This document shows positions 17,378-26,944 of a stretch of DNA of 59,349 nt, piece after piece (the stretch's first letter is position 1; each line of letters begins with the position of its first letter). The position numbers and the translations under genes are program-made. Below the pieces are notes generated by a model that did not search any database, was not told the DNA's origin, and worked only from the letters and a program-made list of their open reading frames with translations. The DNA is from CAVVVS01 sp963751355 (GTDB lineage: Bacteria; Bacteroidota; Ignavibacteria; Ignavibacteriales; Ignavibacteriaceae), in contig CAVVVS010000112.1 in the NCBI GenBank assembly GCA_963751355.1, positions 1 to 59,349 on the forward strand. Direction: 5' to 3'.

Positions 17378-18184
17378 ATGTCGTCAATAAACAGGAGAGC
17401 ACTTTTGATTTTTCAACATCAAGTTATATTAAATATCATTTCGTCCTTTGGGAATAAAATTTTAATTCCCAAAATATATTTTCTTCCTCTTTTTCTCCTT
17501 TTCTTTATTCCCCTTACTAAAATCGTTGAGGCTCAGGATAATATATGGCAAGGCGATTATAACCTAACGTTGGCGATGGCTTCCAAATCGACAAAAATAC
17601 TATCAATGCCGGCAGATACAAACAAACAGAATTTGGCAGATTTATTTAAAACCGAAAAACCCAAATTACTTCCCGAACATATCAGCTTTGGTGAAAAGTT
17701 GCTTTGGGGAAAAAATGGGGTGTTCAGAAAAACCGGTCTTGTTGCTCCACTTTCCCTTTCAGAAAGAAAGTATGAACTAAAACTTCGAAGGACTATGCTG
17801 ACGACTCATCAAATAGCAGGATTTACTACTCTTGCATTAATGTATTCAACTGCATATTTCGGGCAGCGTGTAATTGACGGTAACAGAAGATTGGGCGACG
17901 TACATCAGCTTTTAGCTTCGGCAACAATAGTATCTTACACTATAACGGGTTTGTTGGCGGTATTATCACCGCCCCCACTTATACGGCGCGATCAAGAAAG
18001 TACGGTTACCCTGCATAAAACATTAGCCTGGATACATCTGGCAGGAATGATTCTTACTCCCATTATCGGTTCCATGATCCGGCATAGGCATTCTTTTAAT
18101 ATGAGTAAAGCTCATTTTCATCAAGTCGCAGGTTATGTAACGACCGCCGCATTTACGGCAGCTGTTTTAGTAATTGTTTTTTAA
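17378..18184 (+). CDS. Four-helix b561-like membrane protein
   Basis: 268 aa; ATG preceded by AGGAG. A long basic N-region, a hydrophobic segment (about 31-49) and VEAQD look like a signal peptide. After a soluble stretch (52-135) come four helices with histidines placed as in cytochrome b561-type proteins: H144 (TTHQIAGF), H176 (GDVHQLLA), H213/H220 (LHKTLAWIHLAG) and H246/H248 (AHFHQVAGY). These could bind two b hemes across the membrane; heme binding is inferred. YceI follows after 14 bp, and b561/YceI pairs are known in other bacteria, which supports an electron-carrying role tied to a lipid or quinone. Confidence 0.72.
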   Translation: MSSINRRALLIFQHQVILNIISSFGNKILIPKIYFLPLFLLFFIPLTKIVEAQDNIWQGDYNLTLAMASKSTKILSMPADTNKQNLADLFKTEKPKLLPEHISFGEKLLWGKNGVFRKTGLVAPLSLSERKYELKLRRTMLTTHQIAGFTTLALMYSTAYFGQRVIDGNRRLGDVHQLLASATIVSYTITGLLAVLSPPPLIRRDQESTVTLHKTLAWIHLAGMILTPIIGSMIRHRHSFNMSKAHFHQVAGYVTTAAFTAAVLVIVF

Positions 18185-18198
18185 TTTAGAGGGAACCA

Positions 18199-18741
18199 AT
18201 GAAAGTAAAATATTTTATTCTTTTAGTTTTAATTTCAACCGTATCGATTTTTGCACAGACAGAAAGACTTCAAGCCGTAAAAAATGAATCTCATATCACT
18301 TATAAATTGACTCATCCATTGCATGAAATTGAATCTGTAAGTAAAGAGGCTACATGTTATATTAACGCTGATACTTCCAAAAAAGAAATTACAGCCGTCG
18401 CTGTTCAAGTCGGTGTTACTACTTTTAACAGCGGTAATTCGAACCGTGACTCTCACGCCATGGAAGTTGTCGACGCTTTAGATTATCCTTATGCCAGATT
18501 CATTAGTACAAGTGTGGTTCAAAACGGTGATAGTGTAATCGCTACCGGAAAACTAACTTTCCATGGAATTACCAAAGTAATAACAATGCATGCCTCAACA
18601 AATTGGTCTGCTCATCAACTTGTTGTAAAAGGAGGCTTTGATATAAGTTTGACCGCGTTCCATATAAAAAGACCGTCTTTGCTATTAATACCGGTTAATG
18701 ATGATTTGAAGTTTTTCTTTACACAGATATTTAATTTATGA
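18199..18741 (+). CDS. YceI-family periplasmic lipid-binding protein
   Basis: 180 aa with signal peptide MKVKYFILLVLISTVSIFAQ. The body is a lipocalin-like barrel of the YceI family (SHITYKLTHPLHEIESVSKEATC, NSNRDSHAMEVVDALDYPYARFIS, ATGKLTFHGITKVITMHA). YceI proteins hold polyprenoid or quinone-type lipids in the periplasm. AGAGGGAACC precedes the start, and the gene is coupled to the b561-like gene. The TGA stop is the first three bases of a 134-bp dispersed repeat, so the repeat probably replaced the original 3' end or inserted exactly at the stop. Confidence 0.9.
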   Translation: MKVKYFILLVLISTVSIFAQTERLQAVKNESHITYKLTHPLHEIESVSKEATCYINADTSKKEITAVAVQVGVTTFNSGNSNRDSHAMEVVDALDYPYARFISTSVVQNGDSVIATGKLTFHGITKVITMHASTNWSAHQLVVKGGFDISLTAFHIKRPSLLLIPVNDDLKFFFTQIFNL

Positions 18742-18872
18742 GTCCATTCTAAAAAGGATATAAAGGTTATTCTGAAAGAGCGTAGCGACTGAAAAATCTC
18801 TCATACTATAATGAATTAGAAAATATTCACTTCGTTCAAAATGACCCATCTGAGCTTTTCAGAGTAGACTCA
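18739..18872. repeat. 134-bp dispersed inverted-repeat element, copy 1
   Basis: Begins TGAGTCCATTCTAAAA and ends CTTTTCAGAGTAGACTCA, giving terminal inverted repeats of about 17 bp. Inside lies a second inverted repeat related to ATTCTGAA..AGCG.AGCGACTGAA with TTCACTTCGTTCAAAATGA. Copies 2 (35690) and 3 (52124) have the same length. By eye it is about 80% identical to copy 3. Its TGA is the yceI stop codon. No protein is encoded. Confidence 0.88.
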
Positions 18873-19237
18873 TTTATAATATCTCAAAGAGATGGTTGTT
18901 GTCAGGCGCAGATCTATATTACAATTAGATTTTGAATAAACGAATACCGGGATAAATTATTAGAACTTTACAGAACGGATATATCGTAGTAATGTCAATT
19001 ATTAATGGACATTGAATTAATTAATATTTATTATCGCAGAAGTTAGTTAGTTTTTATTAGATATTTGCTTTAATAATTCTCAATGCTTATTTAAATCCTA
19101 TGCAATAAAAAAATAAGTACCTGGCAGTTGTTCCTGTATTTGCCTTTTATTTGTTATTAGATTAAACTTTTATCAGATATTTCTTGTCTAAATATAACTG
19201 CTCGTAATTTCGTAAAAATGCACCAAGGGGAATCAGT
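18873..19237. other. Intergenic stretch before the TonB receptor
   Basis: 365 bp, AT-rich. The receptor's promoter must lie here, but no -33/-7 pair is convincing. No RNA gene or repeat was seen beyond the element that precedes it. Confidence 0.4.
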
Positions 19238-21670
19238 ATGATTTATAAATTAATTTATTTTTTCATCCTCATGTTTACCTACACCGGATTAAATTTAGCT
19301 CAGCAATCATTTGACGGAGCTGACAAAGGTACGTTGATTAAAGGTAAAGTTTATGATTCGGTACATAAAGTTCCACTTGAATATGCTAACATTGTTATTT
19401 TCTCGGTTAAAGATAGTTCACAACTGACAGGTACTGTAACAGATAAATCCGGGCAATTTATTCTGAAAAATATACCTTTTGGTGAGTATTACATGGTTTT
19501 AAGATTTATGGGATATGAATCTAACACTATTGTTAATATTATCGTTACAGAATCTAAGCAGTTGATTGATTTAGCGGATATCTATTTAAAACCTGTAGCA
19601 ATTAACCTTGATAACATTTTGGTTGAGGGGAAAAGAAGTCCTATTTCATACCAAATTGATAAAAAAGTAATCGATGTTAACGAGATGCAGACGGTAATAT
19701 CCGGTAATGCTGCAGATGTGTTGGAAAATGTTCCCTCCGTTTCGGTTGATATCGAAGGAAATGTAAGTTTACGAGGCAGTACTAGTTTTACTGTTTTAAT
19801 TGACGGCCGACCATCGGTTATGGACGCACAGGATGCACTTCAGCAAATTCCTGCTAGTTCGATTGAAACCATTGAGATAATCACAAATCCATCCGCTAAA
19901 TATGACCCTGAAGGAAATGCAGGTATTATTAATATCAAACTGAAAAAGGATAAAAACTATGGACTGGGCGGTATCGTAAACGGGAATGCCGGCATAAACG
20001 ACAAATACGGCGGTGATTTCCTATTTGAATATAGGACACAGGATTTGAATTATAATTTAGGAATGGATTACAACCACAGATTTTACCCTGGTTCAGGTAT
20101 ACAGAGAAAAGAATTTAAATACGGAAACAACACTTCATTTTTAAATTCAAACGGAAACAGTGATCGAGGAAGGATTTCTTTTGGATTACGGGGAGGAATT
20201 GATATTAATATTAATAATTCGGATTACTTGAGTTTTGGAGGTAGATACGGAACAAGGGAATCTCAAAGAAATTCTGTTGATAATTACTTACAATGGTCTG
20301 ATAATAATCCGCAACAGTTTTTTTACATGAGTAACAATAACAGGGATCGATCCGGAATTTTTTATGCATTAAATACAAACTATACACATAAATTTTTTCA
20401 AAAAGGTCATGAGTTAACCGGTGAATTTTTTATCAGTCACCATACTTCCGATGAATCAACAATTTCTTCCGAAATTCAGGATGCTGTGCAACTCAGCGGT
20501 AGAAAGACTACCGAATCCGGCCCGGAAACAAAATATCGAGGTAAATTAGATTATGTATTACCATTCTCCGAAAAATCAAAATTTCAAGCTGGCTCACAAG
20601 GTGAAATGGAGCTTTCAAAAGATTTAAACGGATTTTATGAATTTAACCCGGCAACAAATGTTTATGAATTCCAGCAGGATTTTAGTAATAATAATAAATA
20701 CAATCGAAGCGAACTGGCTATATATTCAATGTACTCAAATGAATGGGATAATTTTGGATTTCAGACTGGGATAAGAACAGAATATACTTATAGAACAATA
20801 GAACTGCTCAGAACAAATCAAAACTTCCAAATCGACCGGTGGGACTTTTTTCCTTCCTTCCATACTTCGTACAAATTTGATGAAGGAACTCAGATTATGG
20901 CAAGTTACACCCGAAGGATTGATCGACCCAGAGGTTGGTATCTTGAACCTTTCTATACGTGGATGGATGCGAATAATGTACGAATCGGTAATCCTGCTCT
21001 AATACCAGAATATATAGATTCGTATGAGTTTGGACTACAAACATTTTTCGGGCAATTATCGTTTTCTAATGAATTTTATTACAGGGTGAATCATAATAAA
21101 ATTGAACGGGTTCGATCTGTGTATGCCGAAAATGTGAATTTGACTACTTTTGATAATGTGGGTACCGACTATTCGCTTGGCTCGGAATTTATGCTGATTT
21201 TTGATCCTTTAAAATTTTGGAATATTAATCTTATGGGTAATCTTTATGATTACAGGATCGAAGCCAATCTTAATGATGTTCCGCTCAGCCGAAAGAGTTT
21301 TAACTGGTCAGCTAGAATGAGTAACGGATTTAAGATTGGTGAATCGACGCAGTTTCAATTCAATGGCAGATACCGCAGTCCTTCCGTTTCTTCTCAAGGC
21401 AGAAGAGAGGGATATTTCTCCACTGACCTTGCGTTAAAGCAGAATTTACTTGGAAAGACATTATCTTTGACATTACAGGTGAGGGATTTGTTTAGCACAG
21501 CAAAACATGAATTTACTTCTCAAGGAATTGATTTTTATTCATACAATTATTTTACTCACGAGTCGCCCGTGGTAATGCTGAACATTAGATTTAATTTTAA
21601 TAATTATAAAAAAGATGAAAGGGGAGGAGGTCAACCCGATAACGGATTCGGTGGGGAAGAAGACCTTTGA
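19238..21670 (+). CDS. TonB-dependent outer-membrane receptor (OMP beta-barrel type)
   Basis: 810 aa; CAAGGGGAATC precedes the ATG. Signal peptide 1-21 (...YTGLNLAQ); carboxypeptidase-regulatory-like domain 30-118 (LIKGKVYDSVHKVPLEYANIVI); plug domain about 120-235 (VLENVPSVSVDIEGNVSLRGS, VLIDGRPSVM, IEIITNPSAKYDPEGNAGIINIKL); then a barrel to the C-terminus with many aromatic-rich strands. The plug wording is typical of the Bacteroidota OMP_b-brl family. It imports an unknown substrate using TonB energy. No SusD-like partner is adjacent. The tail is Gly/Glu-rich and ends GGEEDL instead of an aromatic residue. Confidence 0.93.
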   Translation: MIYKLIYFFILMFTYTGLNLAQQSFDGADKGTLIKGKVYDSVHKVPLEYANIVIFSVKDSSQLTGTVTDKSGQFILKNIPFGEYYMVLRFMGYESNTIVNIIVTESKQLIDLADIYLKPVAINLDNILVEGKRSPISYQIDKKVIDVNEMQTVISGNAADVLENVPSVSVDIEGNVSLRGSTSFTVLIDGRPSVMDAQDALQQIPASSIETIEIITNPSAKYDPEGNAGIINIKLKKDKNYGLGGIVNGNAGINDKYGGDFLFEYRTQDLNYNLGMDYNHRFYPGSGIQRKEFKYGNNTSFLNSNGNSDRGRISFGLRGGIDININNSDYLSFGGRYGTRESQRNSVDNYLQWSDNNPQQFFYMSNNNRDRSGIFYALNTNYTHKFFQKGHELTGEFFISHHTSDESTISSEIQDAVQLSGRKTTESGPETKYRGKLDYVLPFSEKSKFQAGSQGEMELSKDLNGFYEFNPATNVYEFQQDFSNNNKYNRSELAIYSMYSNEWDNFGFQTGIRTEYTYRTIELLRTNQNFQIDRWDFFPSFHTSYKFDEGTQIMASYTRRIDRPRGWYLEPFYTWMDANNVRIGNPALIPEYIDSYEFGLQTFFGQLSFSNEFYYRVNHNKIERVRSVYAENVNLTTFDNVGTDYSLGSEFMLIFDPLKFWNINLMGNLYDYRIEANLNDVPLSRKSFNWSARMSNGFKIGESTQFQFNGRYRSPSVSSQGRREGYFSTDLALKQNLLGKTLSLTLQVRDLFSTAKHEFTSQGIDFYSYNYFTHESPVVMLNIRFNFNNYKKDERGGGQPDNGFGGEEDL

Positions 21671-22006
21671 TGATTATATTATTCAATATGCATTTTGAAC
21701 ATACGGCATTTCTAAGTGGTTTTGTAATTACAAAGCCTTTATTGTGCGGGCAGATTCCTGGATATGATTTACTCTTTGAATTGAAAGCAAATGATTTTCA
21801 TAAGTTTTAGATTTGGCTTTACAATGGAATGGAATTGAATTAAATAGCCTTTGTTGGGACGAATAAATAGTACATCAAAAAGAATTCACATCGGTTGAAT
21901 AAATTTAAAAACCGGATTGAAAAAATAATATTTCAATCCGGTTAGCTTGAAAACTTGGTTTAAACTTTACGGTAGTATAAAGTAGAACAATTTTGAGAAA
22001 AATTAT
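21671..22006. other. Convergent intergenic stretch
   Basis: 336 bp between the TonB receptor and the convergent DUF151 gene. It holds the hairpin at 21900-21943 and nothing else that I recognise. Confidence 0.5.
21900..21943 (-). terminator. Intrinsic terminator of the etfBA-DUF151 unit
   Basis: A perfect 13-bp stem (AACCGGATTGAAA / TTTCAATCCGGTT) with an 8-nt loop. Read on the minus strand it is followed by TTTTAAATTT. It lies 63 bp downstream of the DUF151 stop codon. Confidence 0.75.
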
Positions 22007-22588
22007 CTAGTTGTTACTGGTTAATCTTTGAATATCATCACGAATTTTTGCAGCTCTTTCATATTCTTCGGCATCAATAGCTTCCCTTAGTTTATCCTGT
22101 AAAGCCGCAATTCTAGCCTCCTTAGTCTTTGGGACTTCCTCTTCATACTGCCTGCTGGGAATGTCTTTTTCCGCATCTTCGGAAGGGATAAATGCAGCAG
22201 TAGACATAACATTTTCGGCAACATAAATGGGTGCCTGTGCTCTAACAGCAAGTGCAATTGCATCGCTTGGGCGGCTGTCAATTTCATTGGTTAAAGCGGA
22301 AACCTCCAGAATTATTTTAGCATAAAAGGTATTTTCCCTGAGTTCATCAACAATAATTTCCATGATTGTTCCTCCTAGGTTATCGATAACCTGTTTTAAT
22401 AAATCATGAGTAAGAGGCCGGGGAGGTTTTATACCTTCTATTTCCAGGGCGATAGCTTGAGCTTCGAAAGCCCCGATAATTATCGGAAGCCTTCTCGTCC
22501 CACTAATTTCTTTCAGCAAAATTGCATAAGCACCGCCGGTGGAAGGACTGGAAGATAGTCCCAATATTTCACATTGAACCTTTTGCAA
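22007..22588 (-). CDS. DUF151 bifunctional-nuclease-family protein with UVR motif
   Basis: 193 aa. The N-terminal DUF151 domain (1-135) has the typical SPSTGGAYAILLKEISGTRRLPIIIGAFEAQAIALEIEG opening, LTHDLLKQVID and SRPSDAIALAVRAQAPIYV. The C-terminal 35 residues form a UVR/UvrB-like coiled helix pair (IAALQDKLREAIDAEEYERAAKIRDDI). Some family members degrade both RNA and DNA, but the activity of this branch is not established. It follows etfA after 17 bp and is probably cotranscribed with etfBA. Confidence 0.92.
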   Translation of the reverse strand: MQKVQCEILGLSSSPSTGGAYAILLKEISGTRRLPIIIGAFEAQAIALEIEGIKPPRPLTHDLLKQVIDNLGGTIMEIIVDELRENTFYAKIILEVSALTNEIDSRPSDAIALAVRAQAPIYVAENVMSTAAFIPSEDAEKDIPSRQYEEEVPKTKEARIAALQDKLREAIDAEEYERAAKIRDDIQRLTSNN

Positions 22589-22605
22589 AAAATACTCCTA
22601 AAACT

Positions 22606-23577
22606 TTATGATTTAATTTTCTTTATCTCTTCAATTAATGGCGGCAAAATTTCAAAAACATCTCCAGCAATTCCATAGTCGGCAACAGTAAATATCGGTG
22701 CGTCTTTATCTTTATTGATGGCTACAATAAATTTTGATGAAGACATACCGGCTAAATGTTGAATAGCACCTGAAATTCCGCATGCAACGTACAGAGAAGG
22801 AGAAACTGTTTTCCCGGTTTGCCCTACCTGTTCTCTATGTGGGCGCCAGCCTGCATCTACAACTGCCCTTGAAGCTCCTACTGCTGCACCAAATGCATCG
22901 GCTAATTCTTCAACAAGATGAAAATTTTCTGCTGATTTAAGTCCTCTACCTCCGGAAACAATTATGTCTGCTTCCGCAACATCTAATTTTCCTTCAGACT
23001 TTATGAATTCAACCACACGGGTTGTCAGGTTAGGCGAAGAGACTTCTCTTGTATCAACTTCGGGCAAGGCTTCGGTTTCCAAAGCTAGTGATTTAAAAAC
23101 ATTTGGTCGTATTGTTAATATTCTCTTTTCACTATTAAATTTAACGTCAACCAAAGCTTTGCCTGCATATACAGGGCGTGTAGCAACAACTTCATCATTG
23201 TCGGTATTAATTTCAATACAATCCATAACAACAGCAGCGTTGTACCTAACCCCGATTCTTGGAGCCAAATCTTTGCCTAACCCAGTGTTTGGTAATATAA
23301 GATAATTTGCGTCAATATCTTGTGCATAATTTACGGCTAATTCGGAGTATGCACTTGGTGAATAATTACTAAGGTTTTCGTTTTTAAAATGAACAACTTT
23401 TTTAATTCCGTATTTAGGAATCTCGTTTAAATTATCAATATCATTCCCGATAACAAGAGCTTCAGCATCTATACTTAATTCCTTTGCAAGCTTTGCGGCA
23501 ACCCCGATTGCCTCAAATGATACTTTCTTTAATTTACCTTCTCTTTGTTCCAAGACTGCTAATATTTTATTTGCCAT
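22606..23577 (-). CDS. etfA: Electron transfer flavoprotein, alpha subunit
   Basis: 323 aa. The N-terminal domain resembles EtfB's fold (1-190). The C-terminal FAD domain carries the family signature: VGASRAVVDAGWRPHREQVGQTGKTVSPSLYVACGISGAIQHLAGM, then IVAINKDKDAPIF and a closing DYGIAGDVFEILPPLIEEI. With EtfB it shuttles electrons from acyl-CoA or other flavin dehydrogenases to the quinone pool. It sits 16 bp after etfB. No ETF:quinone oxidoreductase or acyl-CoA dehydrogenase is in the window, so the electron donor remains open. Confidence 0.96.
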   Translation of the reverse strand: MANKILAVLEQREGKLKKVSFEAIGVAAKLAKELSIDAEALVIGNDIDNLNEIPKYGIKKVVHFKNENLSNYSPSAYSELAVNYAQDIDANYLILPNTGLGKDLAPRIGVRYNAAVVMDCIEINTDNDEVVATRPVYAGKALVDVKFNSEKRILTIRPNVFKSLALETEALPEVDTREVSSPNLTTRVVEFIKSEGKLDVAEADIIVSGGRGLKSAENFHLVEELADAFGAAVGASRAVVDAGWRPHREQVGQTGKTVSPSLYVACGISGAIQHLAGMSSSKFIVAINKDKDAPIFTVADYGIAGDVFEILPPLIEEIKKIKS

Positions 23578-23593
23578 AATTAATATTTCCTTT

Positions 23594-24340
23594 TTAAATT
23601 ACTTTCGCTTCTTCATGTAAAAGTTTTACTAATTCGGGCACTGCTGAACTGTCTTCTCCCAAAATTCTTCCGGGTTGTTTAGCAGGCGGTTTTCTCATCT
23701 TAATTACCGTGGTAAGATTTTCCCCCGTTGCCGCCGGTTTTTCTTCGATTGTTTTTCTTTTAGCAGCCATAATACCTTTTAAAGAAGCGTACCTTGGTTC
23801 ATTCAATCCTTTTTGTGTGGTAATAACTACGGGCAACTCTGTTTCTACTATTTCCCTGCCTCCTTCCACTTCAGTTTCTGCTGTTACTTTTTTATCATTA
23901 ATGTCCAATTTTACGACTACTGAAATGCAATTAAATCCCAGGAGTTCCGCGGTCATTTGACCAACGACAGAATTATCATAATCAACAGATTGTTTTCCGC
24001 AAAATACTATATCACATTCGAGATTTTTAATTTCTTCGGCGAGTGCCTTAGCAACATTGAAAGAATCACGGGGATTATCATCTTTTAATAAAATTCCTTT
24101 GTCTGCGCCCATGGCGAGTGCTTTTCTAATAGTTTCCTTACTACTATCAGAGCCAACGCTGATTACAGTTACCTCGCCCCCGAACTTTTCTTTTGTTTTT
24201 AGTGCTTCTTCAACGGCAAATTCATCGTATGGATTGATTACGTATGATACTCCAGCCGGATCGATTGTTTTATCATCAGAACCTAATTTTACTTTAGTAG
24301 CAGTATCCGGAACATGACTCGCACAAACAGCAATTTTCAT
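23594..24340 (-). CDS. etfB: Electron transfer flavoprotein, beta subunit
   Basis: 248 aa, normal EtfB length. The AMP-binding domain begins MKIAVCASHVPDTATKVKL, with NPYDEFAVEEALK, the Gly-Ala-Asp segment ALAMGADKGILL and the signature VEGGREIVETELPVVITTQKGLNEPRYASLKGIMAAKRK. It forms a heterodimer with EtfA and binds AMP rather than a second flavin in classical ETF; bifurcating types differ. A CCGGAGG ribosome site precedes the start. First gene of etfB-etfA-DUF151. Confidence 0.96.
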   Translation of the reverse strand: MKIAVCASHVPDTATKVKLGSDDKTIDPAGVSYVINPYDEFAVEEALKTKEKFGGEVTVISVGSDSSKETIRKALAMGADKGILLKDDNPRDSFNVAKALAEEIKNLECDIVFCGKQSVDYDNSVVGQMTAELLGFNCISVVVKLDINDKKVTAETEVEGGREIVETELPVVITTQKGLNEPRYASLKGIMAAKRKTIEEKPAATGENLTTVIKMRKPPAKQPGRILGEDSSAVPELVKLLHEEAKVI

Positions 24341-24376
24341 TGGTTAACCTCCGGTTATTTCTTTTATTTTTGATAA

Positions 24377-24408
24377 AAAATATAAACATACATCCCTATA
24401 AAATCAAA
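24377..24408 (-). promoter_or_regulatory. Candidate etfB promoter
   Basis: Minus strand: TTTG, 20 bases, then TATATTTT (seven of eight matches to TAnnTTTG), 36 bp before the etfB start. It diverges from the clpS promoter within the same 155-bp gap. Confidence 0.5.
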
Positions 24409-24444
24409 CTTCGTAAACTTAGTGTGCAAATGATTATATTATCA

Positions 24445-24473
24445 TTGATCAAATTATGAACTTTATACTTTTG
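24445..24473 (+). promoter_or_regulatory. Candidate clpS promoter
   Basis: TTG, 18 bases, then TACTTTTG, a full match to the Bacteroidota -7 TAnnTTTG, 22 bp before the clpS ATG. Confidence 0.6.
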
Positions 24474-24495
24474 TTTTATTTTTATACATTTTAGT

Positions 24496-24786
24496 ATGAA
24501 AAACGAGTTAACTAGTAAACCGGTAATAGATTTTGAAATTGAAGAAGAAACTACTACTAAATTAGTAAGCCGGGTAGTTCTATATAATGATGACTGGCAT
24601 ACATTTGATGAAGTAATTTCACAGTTGATAAAAGCCGTACACTGTACTTACCAGAAAGCCAGGGCGCATGCGTTTGAGGTTCATGTTAAAGGAAGTTCCA
24701 TCGTATTCGACGGATCAATAAAGGATTGTCTTCGTGTCTCTTCAATATTGGAAGAAATTGCATTGAATACTGAGATTATTACGTAA
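24496..24786 (+). CDS. clpS: ATP-dependent Clp protease adaptor ClpS
   Basis: 96 aa. A short disordered N-terminus precedes the ClpS core: VLYNDDWHTFDEVISQLIKAVHCTYQKARAHAFEVHVKG, with the Asn-Asp-Asp of the substrate pocket intact. It hands N-degron proteins to ClpAP or ClpCP. No clpA or clpC is adjacent, which is common outside Proteobacteria. It lies on its own between the divergent etfB promoter and typA. The opposite-strand frame at 24681-24917 is a shadow. Confidence 0.92.
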   Translation: MKNELTSKPVIDFEIEEETTTKLVSRVVLYNDDWHTFDEVISQLIKAVHCTYQKARAHAFEVHVKGSSIVFDGSIKDCLRVSSILEEIALNTEIIT

Positions 24787-24989
24787 TATAAAAATTCTAA
24801 CCGTAAATTAACTTCAACAACTTTCTCCTTAATAGGATACATCACAATTCTTATATTTGTCATTTCAAGATATTTTTGAAGAATTGATGCATGAATCTGC
24901 ATGCAAGCGTGCCACATTCGGTCATACTTTTGTTTTGATCGAGGAGTATAATTTCAATATTATTATAAACACATGCCGGTGTTAATTCA

Positions 24990-25020
24990 TTGTATATACT
25001 AATTGAACTGCCTATATTTG
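24990..25020 (+). promoter_or_regulatory. Candidate typA promoter
   Basis: TTG, 20 bases, then TATATTTG, a full -7 match, 30 bp upstream of the GTG start of typA. Four other genes in the window show the same arrangement. Confidence 0.62.
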
Positions 25021-25050
25021 TAATCTTAATAAAATAAATAAAGGAAAGTT

Positions 25051-26895
25051 GTGAAAAAGGTCAGAGAAGATATAAGAAATATCGCAATAATTGCACATGT
25101 CGATCACGGTAAGACTACGCTTGTAGATCATATGTTAAAGCAAACTGGTGCTTGGAGAAAAAACCAGCATGTAGAAAAAAGAGTTATGGATTCCAATGCA
25201 CTTGAAAAAGAGCGGGGAATTACGATATTGGCTAAAAACTTAAGTATTAAATTTGATAATATCAAAATAAATATTATTGATACTCCCGGTCATGCCGATT
25301 TTGGAGGCGAGGTAGAAAGAACTCTTAGAATGGTTGACGGTGTACTTCTATTAGTAGATGCTGCTGAAGGACCTTTACCGCAAACAAAATTTGTTTTGAA
25401 GAAATCACTGGATCTCGGGTTAAAACCTATTGTGGTTATTAATAAAATTGATAGAAAAGATGCGCGCCCTAATGAGGTTCTTAACGAGGTCTTTGATCTA
25501 TTTGTTTCACTCGGTGCTTCTGAAGAACAGTTAGACTTTCCTTTTGTATATGCCATTGCAAAAGAAGGCATTGCTAAAATCAACTTGGATGATCCTAATG
25601 AATCACTGAAACCGCTTTTAGAGATTATAATAAAAAACGTACCCGCTCCTGAGGCTGATCTTGAAGAACCTTTCCAAATGTTGATTTCCGCCATAGATTA
25701 TAACGATTATCTCGGAAGAATAGGAATCGGAAGGATAAAAAACGGTAGTGTTAAGATTGGTGATAACATGCTTCATATTACCAAGACCGATGAAAAAGTA
25801 AATGCTAGGATTACTAAAATTTATACATTTGAAAACATCAAGAGATTGGAAGCGCAAGAGTTGACCGGCGGTGATATCGGGGCAATTGCAGGTCTTGAGG
25901 ATGTTGATATCGGAGATACAGTAACCAGCCCTTTAAAACCGGAATCTCTTCCTTTCGTTGCAATAGATGAACCTACCATTACAATGAATTTTATAATTAA
26001 TAATGCACCTTTTGCCGGTCTGGAAGGAAAATATGTTACAACCAGGCACATAAGCGAACGTTTATCCAGGGAATTAAAATCGAATGTGAGCTTAAAAGTT
26101 GAAATGACGGATTCGCCGGATGTTTTCAAAGTAAGCGGCAGAGGGGAACTGCATCTATCAATACTTGTCGAAAATATGAGGCGTGAGGGTTACGAAATGC
26201 AGCTAAGTAAACCCCAGGTAATTTTCAAGAAAATCGATGATGTATTGTGTGAACCTATGGAACATGTAATTATTGATGTGCCCGAAGAGTTCGTAGGAGT
26301 TGTAATTGAAAAACTCGGTAAAAGAAAAGCTGAGATGAGAAATATGTTAACATTTAATGAAAATACCAGGCTTGAATTTATTATGCCGTCAAGAGGGTTA
26401 ATTGGATATAGAGCCGAATTTATGACAGATACAAAGGGTACTGGTATTCTTCATCATAATTTTGAAGGATATGAACCTTTTAAGGGTGAAATTGTACATA
26501 GACAGAGAGGTGCCTTAATTGCAATGGACGGTGGAACGTCATCGGCTTATGCTATGTTCAAATTACAGGAACGTGCGGTGTTTTTTATTGAGCCGGGAAC
26601 TAAAGTTTATGAAGGCATGGTTGTAGGCGAAAATTCAAGAAATAATGACATGCGCGTTAATGTTACTAAAACTAAACAACTAACAAATATGCGTGCATCG
26701 GGTGCCGATGAGGCTATAAGACTCGAGCCCCCTACAATTCTATCTCTTGAACAAGCTATTGAGTGGATAACAGAGGATGAATATGTTGAAGTGACGCCCC
26801 AAAGTATACGTATCCGTAAAAAATTTCTAACAGAAATGGATATGAAGAATGCCAGATTAGCTGCTAAACAGAAGGTAGCAGAAACCGTTTCTTGA
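25051..26895 (+). CDS. typA: Ribosome-associated GTPase TypA/BipA
   Basis: 614 aa, GTG start with AAGGAAAG upstream. G domain: G1 AHVDHGKTT (15-23), switch region MDSNALEKERGITI, G3 DTPGHADFG, G4 NKID. It is followed by EF-Tu-like domain II and EF-G-like domains III and V. The C-terminal TypA domain has SRGLIGYRAEFMTDTKGTG and the repeated RxNxMRVN/KQLTNMRASGADEAIRL segment. TypA is a translational GTPase that helps 50S assembly and growth in cold or stress. The frame is complete and highly conserved. pepD follows after 49 bp on the same strand. Confidence 0.97.
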   Translation: MKKVREDIRNIAIIAHVDHGKTTLVDHMLKQTGAWRKNQHVEKRVMDSNALEKERGITILAKNLSIKFDNIKINIIDTPGHADFGGEVERTLRMVDGVLLLVDAAEGPLPQTKFVLKKSLDLGLKPIVVINKIDRKDARPNEVLNEVFDLFVSLGASEEQLDFPFVYAIAKEGIAKINLDDPNESLKPLLEIIIKNVPAPEADLEEPFQMLISAIDYNDYLGRIGIGRIKNGSVKIGDNMLHITKTDEKVNARITKIYTFENIKRLEAQELTGGDIGAIAGLEDVDIGDTVTSPLKPESLPFVAIDEPTITMNFIINNAPFAGLEGKYVTTRHISERLSRELKSNVSLKVEMTDSPDVFKVSGRGELHLSILVENMRREGYEMQLSKPQVIFKKIDDVLCEPMEHVIIDVPEEFVGVVIEKLGKRKAEMRNMLTFNENTRLEFIMPSRGLIGYRAEFMTDTKGTGILHHNFEGYEPFKGEIVHRQRGALIAMDGGTSSAYAMFKLQERAVFFIEPGTKVYEGMVVGENSRNNDMRVNVTKTKQLTNMRASGADEAIRLEPPTILSLEQAIEWITEDEYVEVTPQSIRIRKKFLTEMDMKNARLAAKQKVAETVS

Positions 26896-26944
26896 CCAAA
26901 AGTTATAAGAATAAATTTTCGGAATTATTTATCAGGAGGTTCAA

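Noticed and set aside
24681..24917. 78-aa minus-strand frame over the end of clpS
   Set aside because: Mostly antisense to clpS; its composition fits a shadow.
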